Origin: Ditylenchus dipsaci
Lineage: Eukaryota > Nematoda > Chromadorea > Rhabditida > Anguinidae
Length of the DNA stretch: 64,000 nt
Direction: 5' to 3'
Assembly: GCA_004194705.1 (NCBI GenBank)
Contig: SADC01000891.1
Span: forward strand, 33,038-97,037
Both the position numbers and the translations under genes were made by a program. Shown here in pieces: positions 58,984 to 64,000 of this stretch (positions within the stretch are counted from its first letter, which is position 1; each line of letters begins with the position of its first letter). The notes below the pieces were generated by a model that was not told where the DNA came from, did no database searches, and saw nothing but the letters and a program-made list of their open reading frames with translations.

Positions 58984-61698
58984 ATGTCGGAGGTGGAATG
59001 TGTGTCACCCCTTCTGCCGAAACTTCCTCTTCTCTGGCAGTGACAGAAGTAGAGGAGGTCCAGTGCCTGGAGTTTGCTACCCTCTCAAAGTATATTATTG
59101 TGGAGGTTGGTTATTGGCAAATAGCTTCATCGATAATTTCGTTGTTGGGGTGCCACTGGGCAAGTATGCCAAATTACTGGTTCGCCGAAAAATCACGTTT
59201 TAAATTTCAGCTTCCGAAACAAGCAAAAAAGTTTTGTTAGGGCCCGCAAGAACATTTTTGAAAAAAAGATATATTTACGAAAATGTAGATTTTAGCCTTT
59301 GGCGACTAAGGTGAACTCACGTAAGAGTATTCTACCCGTTTTAGTCACTTGAGCTGGGCAAAAAGAGCCTCAATATGGATTTTTGATCAAGATTCTTTCT
59401 TGGAATCATGTCTAAGGTAAGTGAGTGCGCGCATCTCCACTTAATTGACCTGCACGCCTTGCGGGAGGTTCTTGGAGTCTTGGATAAAAAAATCTTTCAA
59501 ATTTACTCTTCCGGGCCTGAAACACGTTTTCTGCATGTTTCAGAAACTAAAACGTGTGAAAACGTGGTTTAAACATGATTTTGGGCGAATGAGTAAATTC
59601 GGCACTTTAGCCTGCCCTTGAGCACCAATCTTGGCCAAACTATAAAAAATAAATACATCACATACAAAAAAATTAGGAAATTCATGCTAAGAATCATATT
59701 AGAACTAGATGATTGCAGAAAAATTCAATCTGATATTTTCAGAATGTTCCATGCCAATCGAGTACTGTGAATACAGTGGGAAGGTGGACAAGTGTCGACA
59801 GTGGTTGGAGAAGAACCTGCCTGAATTGGTGGATGAACTCCAGCTGGACAATGGCGATTCTGGTCAGGACGGCAAAAAGCACCAGGTAATAGATTGACTT
59901 ACAGGTATGTCAAGAAATCCTTCAAATGCATGAAGAGGGGAGGGCCGATTTTGAAATGGTTAAAATTTTTATCAAAATTTGTTTTCGTAGGTTGGATCCT
60001 TGCTGATAAATTTTTTTTGGTATATAGTGTCAAAAACACGATTTTCGCTTGGTCCTCTCTGTGTTTTCGGGCTTGCGCATCCAGAAGCCATCCGTAGAAC
60101 AGGGTCCGAGCAAAAATTTTGGTTTTGACATTGCATACTGAAAAAATATTGTCGGCGAAAAAACACATTTGTAAAAACAGAATTTTGAAAAACGACCAGA
60201 AAAGTTTGGTCATTTTAACACGGAAAAGCCGTTCTCACTGAACTATGCGTTTTGTGTAGTTTTTTACGCTAAACACGATGGCTGAAAAAATTAGAAAAGA
60301 GGAGGGATTCCAACAAGAGAAACAGGTTCCGAAGTTGAATCACAAACTTCGCCAACTCTCTTGACTTTTATGAAATCCTTCATTCTAACACCGGATTTGT
60401 GCTCAGTGTAAGCGATTTACTTGTAAAACTGCTTTTAAAATATTGAAGTCACTGTCAAATTTCAGATTCCGCTCAAGACAAAAATCATTTGATTTTTAAG
60501 AAACTCTAAATTAGAGTTGTGGAATTCTCCGGAGAAATAGAAACTGGAGAATTCTCCGGAGAATTCTCTAGAATTCTCCGAAAAATCGGAGAAATAGAAC
60601 TTGAAAATTGTCTTGGTCCCCCCTGTGGTGTGAAAAAATGACCAAAATATTTCAAATTCCCGCACTTCTAAAATTCGGTTTTTTCCATATGGTTTACTTT
60701 TGCCATGACGATTCCTAGAGAAAATTACGGAAGATTTGACAGAAAACAAAAAAAGTCATTGAAATAGACAAAATTTGTCTGTTCATCTGACGAATTGTTA
60801 CTTACAAGACGATTCTCTATTTCTCCGTTTTTCATACGGTCGGAGAAATAGGCGGAGAATACCAGAGAATTCTCCAGAGAATTCTCCAGAGAATTCTCCG
60901 GAGAATTCTCCATTCCACAACCCTACTCTAAATCCACTGTTTGAATGTTTTTTGTGTTGAGCGGAATTTGAAATCGACAGTGACTTTAGTATTTAAAAGC
61001 AGTTTTACAAGTAAATCGCCTGTGTTGAGAACGAATCCGGTGTCAGAATCAAGGTTTTGCTAAAAGGTGAAGAAATTTGAAGAAGTTCATGAATCATGAT
61101 AAACTTCAGACGCTGTTGTCTGTGTCCAAATCTGTCTGTCCATCCATCGTTTCAGCGTAAAATTCTACACAAAATGTATAGTTTAGCCCCTCCCTTGTTA
61201 AAACCGGAATTTATTCTATACACCCTGTACTCGATTGACTCAAAAATTCAATTTTTTCAGAAAAGAGGTGGAAAGGGTACTTCCAAGGCCGACAAACCAA
61301 GTGCGGAGAAGGAGAAGGTGGTTAAATCCAAGATTACCATACAACGAGCACCTCGATCCAAGACAAAATCAGTGACTGTTATCAAAGGACTTGGCACATT
61401 TGGTTGGCTTTACATCCACTCCCACTATGAATTACGTTTCCTTTTCAGGCATAGACCTGAAGGTTGCTCCAAATTCTTTGCCAGTAAATTTGCGTGTGGC
61501 AGTTCAGTGACTGGCGGAGACGAAATAGTTATTCAAGGAGACTGCAAAGATGACCTTTTTGAGGTGATCCCAGAAAAGTGGAAGCAGGTGGACGAGGAAC
61601 TAATAGAAGACTTGGGCGATCAAAACGATAGTTTTGATTTCTCATACTTTTTTATTGTCTGGAGATTGCAGATCGTTGTTGATTATTTTGAGGAGTAA
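58984..61698 (+). CDS. DENR: density-regulated protein (DENR), 4 exons
   Basis: DENR pairs with MCTS1 in the cytoplasm and acts in translation re-initiation and recycling of 40S subunits. Exons: 58984-59105, 59743-59885, 61261-61402 and 61449-61698. Hallmarks: VCYPLKVYYCGECSMPIEYC (the Cys-rich N-terminal zinc site, here split by intron 1), then KCRQWLEKNLPEL, then KRGGKGTSK, and a C-terminal SUI1-type domain with ITIQRAPRSKTKSVTVIKGL and FFASKFACGSSVTGGDEIVI. Intron 3 is only 46 bp. One C is missing near 59067 and one A near 61471. The start may be the ATG at 58984, if two extra bases (TGTG) lie near 58999, or the in-frame ATG at 58998. An acceptor (ACCATTCAG) sits 14 nt before 58984. The C-terminus past EDLGDQND may be read through, or spliced by a roughly 40-bp intron; the normal protein ends soon after EDLG. 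Confidence 0.9.
59225..59480 (+). repeat. donor-core repeat, copy 4, in DENR intron 1
   Basis: GTCACTTGAGCTGGGCAAAA, GATCAAGATTCTTTCTTGGA and CATGTCTAAG|GTAAGTGAG (GT at 59417), followed by TGCGCGCATCTCC. Confidence 0.5.
59905..60235. repeat. CTTGGTCC-family foldback in DENR intron 2
   Basis: CGATTTTCGCTTGGTCCTCT with the core GCATCCAGAAGCCATCC and the right side GGTCCGAGCAAAAATTTT. The outer arms TTGATAAA and ATTGTCGGCG are only partly preserved. Confidence 0.5.
60375..61055. mobile_element. foldback in DENR intron 2
   Basis: TTCTAACACCGGATTTGTGC at about 60383 is mirrored near 61035. GTCACTGTCAAATTTCAGAT is mirrored near 60970 (TTTGAAATCGACAGTGAC). A hAT-like element occupies the centre. 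Confidence 0.6.
60512..60925. mobile_element. hAT-like MITE, TSD CTCTAAAT
   Basis: CTCTAAAT is at 60504-60511 and 60926-60933. The ends are TAGAGTTGTGGAAT and ATTCCACAACCCTA. The arms are GGAGAATTCTCC repeats, a self-complementary 12-mer. Confidence 0.85.
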
Positions 61699-61880
61699 AT
61701 GTATTTATTGCACTAGTAATTAGAATGTTTTCACAATCTACCAAATTGTTATTGGTAATAAAAAAACGACAAGAGAGCATAGTAATTATGGTTGTCGAGT
61801 GTTCAAAATTTTGTCGTACGGACGTTTCGCAAATGTACAAAATCCAATATTTTGCCAAACTTCTCAAGGAGATGAAAATG

Positions 61881-62726
61881 GGCAATACTTTTTTTGTACC
61901 AAATTTGGAACACTTTACCCCTTCGCCAACCCCCCACTCGATTAACCCCTACACCCCCCAAACCGAAACCATAGGGACAAAAGCATATTTTTTAATATGG
62001 TGTTGAATGAAAGAGCAGACGGGCACATTTTCAATCTATTCATTTGTTGGTCTTAGCAAGCGCCCTGTTTTCAGCCTGGTTCGATTCCGATGTAGTAAAA
62101 GAATTCGGTCTGGTGGAAGCAAGTGCTACGGTGAAGAAGGCTTTTTGGTGAATTCATTCATGTCCGGAACGGATCTGCCAATAATCGTCATTCTCGAATT
62201 TATCTTCTTTCTTTTTTTGACTTCTTTTTTCTTGCTTTTCTTTGAAACATAACAAGGGTTATTATTTAATTCTTGTAGGCTGTCGGGAATGGAACAACAG
62301 AAGGGGGTGTAGGAGTTAATCGAGTGGGGGGGGGGCGAAGGGGTAAATTTATCCCCAAATTTTCTTACGCTTTTTCTCTTCAAATTTTCAAGTTTTTGCA
62401 CAAAGTTTATCACCATCATGTAGCCCTATGATTCTGGTTTCTAACGACATATAACTATCTGCAAGATATTTTCAAAAATTTTAACAAAATATCAAAAGCG
62501 TAAACTATCATATTTTTCTGACTTGTTTCATACTTTCGATTTTTGTAGAGGATTTCGAAATATATTACAAAAGTTATATTTCGTAAGAAATAAGAATCGC
62601 AGGGCTTCTTGAAAGTTATTTCACTTTGTGAAAATGATCAAAAAAATAAGGAAATAAACGCAAAAAAAAAAATAAAAAGAAATTGGTACAAAAAAAGTAA
62701 ATTTGGTACAAAAAAAGTATTGCCCG
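61881..62726. mobile_element. foldback element, complex
   Basis: GGGCAATACTTTTTTTGTAC at about 61880 is mirrored near 62705. CCCCTTCGCCAACCCCCCAC is mirrored by GTGGGGGGGGGGCGAAGGGG near 62325. A TAGCCC-core pair lies inside (CATCATGTAGCCCTATGATT at about 62414 and AGAATCGCAGGGCTTCTTG near 62590). Confidence 0.55.
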
Positions 62727-62750
62727 AAAATGTCATTGAGAGACTTTTAA

Positions 62751-62984
62751 AGGGCCATTGCCGTCTCTGACAACGGTTGTCCCCCACCAACTCAAAAAAT
62801 TTCCGAATCATTTAACTTGTTTACGGGGTTTTCAACTCGGTTTCTAACAAAAAAAGGCTCAGAATTTTATTTTAGGCGAAGTTTTGTTAGAAACCGAGTT
62901 AAAAAACCCGTAAACAAGTTAATTGATTCGGAAATTTTTTTGAGTTGGTGGGGGACAACCGTTGTCGGGGACGGCAATGGCCCT
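62751..62984. mobile_element. 234-bp piggyBac-like palindromic MITE
   Basis: TTAA is at 62747-62750 and 62985-62988. The ends are AGGGCCATTGCCGTCTCTGA and TCGGGGACGGCAATGGCCCT. The arms are complementary over almost their whole length. Confidence 0.8.
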
Positions 62985-63074
62985 TTAACTAATGAGAAAA
63001 ATTATTTGTTGAATCTTACATTTTCAAATCTGTTTTTTTTCGTTTTCTCAGTTATTACGAACTTACCTGGACCC

Positions 63075-63285
63075 GTAGTAAATATGACATTTAGTCACTA
63101 ATTATTTAGTCGCTAATAAGTGGCTAATCGGTAGTAATAAAAATTAGCCATCTAATTAATTAGTGACTAAATATTTAGTCGACTAATTATTTAGACATTT
63201 AGTCGGCTTAAAGTCTTATTATTTAGTCGTAGTAATTTAAAATTAGTAGCTAAATAATTAGTCACTAAATATTTGCAGGCTTTGC
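63075..63285. repeat. TAGTCACTAATTATT-type array
   Basis: Many imperfect words TTAGTCACTAATTATTTAGTC in both orientations. It may be the interior of a hAT-like element whose TSD I could not define. Confidence 0.5.
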
Positions 63286-63337
63286 AGGCTATCAATTAGC
63301 AGCGCAATAGATACACATATTCAGCCAAAATATTCTC

Positions 63338-63591
63338 TCATAATTCGGTTCTATCTTGAATCCCAGTCATTTGATGGCCTTGGTAGAGCTCTTCCTCCGG
63401 TTGCTCATCTTCGAATTCCTCTTCATCTTCAGGCTCAGGCATCCGCAGCTCAATGGCAAGATTGTGTGAACAGCGGTTGAGAGCACAACATCGACCAAAT
63501 TTTCCAGATTGAGCCGAACTTCGCTATTCAGGATTTAGAATTTTCATCTCCACTCACCAATTTTTGTTCCACGCCAAGCATGAAGGAAAGG
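63338..63591 (-). CDS. 3' end of a gene for an unknown protein with an acidic tail (partial)
   Basis: Minus strand. The exons are 63591-63558 and 63523-63338, with a 34-nt intron (GTGAGT donor, GAATAG acceptor). The frame is intact across the junction and ends in TGA. It reads LSFMLGVEQKL, then RSSAQSGKFGRCCALNRCSH, NLAIELRMPEPEDEEEFEDE and QPEEELYQGHQMTGIQDRTE. The sequence shows a Cys-rich patch and then a Glu/Asp-rich tail. Earlier exons would lie upstream, toward or past the window end at 64000. I do not recognise the family. The 34-nt intron is unusually short. Confidence 0.45.
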
Positions 63592-63834
63592 CTATACAGT
63601 GCCATATAGTGTTAAAAGTTATACAAACAATACGTTTTGAAAACGTCCAGTTTCTCGACATTTTCAAGCAAAATTTAAAAACGGTAATGACAGATAGAAA
63701 GAGCGATAAAGTTAGTATAGGAACGTCAAGATCAAAAATAGACCGACTCTGACAAAGTATGATAAAACGGCCTGGAAGTTAGGACTAAATAAATTTAGCC
63801 CGCCCTAGGGCAGTCCACTTTTTTAGGGTTATAT

Positions 63835-64000
63835 TTAAATTTGGCCATAGAATTGTGAAAATGGCCATTAGAATATTAATTTTGGGGCCATGAAATATTG
63901 AAAAATGGCCATAGAATATGAAAAATGGCCATAGATTTTGAATTTTGGCCATAGATTCTTTTTTGAAAAATGGCCATAGATTTCTGAAAATTGGCCATAG
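63835..64000. repeat. TTGGCCATAGAATTG-type tandem repeat, runs off window
   Basis: About eight units of roughly 20 bp built on AAAATGGCCATAGA, continuing to the window end. The layout resembles the tandem-repeat TIRs of the MULE-like elements; the other end would lie outside. Confidence 0.65.

Overview
This is eukaryotic nuclear DNA: AT-rich, with multi-exon genes bounded by GT-AG introns (one GC-AG), AATAAA signals and a very high load of DNA-transposon debris. The SERCA protein reads most like nematode SERCA. Four genes have a splice acceptor 7-42 nt upstream of the start codon, as expected for trans-splicing or non-coding first exons. I infer a nematode with a large, repeat-rich genome; the clade is not resolved.

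Genes by position. A small acidic coiled-coil protein of unknown function lies at 1196-2003 (-). A transposon-encoded FLYWCH/MULE/OTU protein is at 8026-9445 (-). A possible 37-residue protein with one intron is at 15994-16186 (-). A broken RPL10A copy at 21046-21870 (+) sits inside a TTAA-flanked element. A possible terminal exon is at 26406-26501 (-). SERCA Ca2+-ATPase occupies 29309-35462 (+, 17 exons), a GalNAc-transferase 41601-57246 (+, 17 exons), DENR 58984-61698 (+, 4 exons), and the 3' end of an unknown acidic protein 63338-63591 (-). Single-nucleotide breaks, mostly missing bases in homopolymer runs, interrupt nearly every conserved gene. Most are probably assembly consensus errors, so single ORFs badly under-call the genes.

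Everything between and within the genes is layered with transposons, many with readable target-site duplications (TSDs). There are four elements whose terminal inverted repeats (TIRs) are short tandem repeats, with 8-12 bp TSDs (2191-3718, 7715-9762, 18416-18690, 49733-50903); one encodes the FLYWCH/OTU protein. There are about eleven hAT-like elements with 8-bp TSDs, several TTAA-flanked piggyBac-like elements, two families of TA-flanked MITEs, and many foldback elements that share a core motif. Introns of the GalNAc-transferase hold nested stacks of these.

The two most unusual items are the MULE-like element whose protein joins a FLYWCH finger and the first part of a MULE transposase to an OTU cysteine-protease domain (7715-9762), and the 3.0-kb TTAA element with 138-bp TIRs that carries an intron-containing RPL10A copy (20761-23770).
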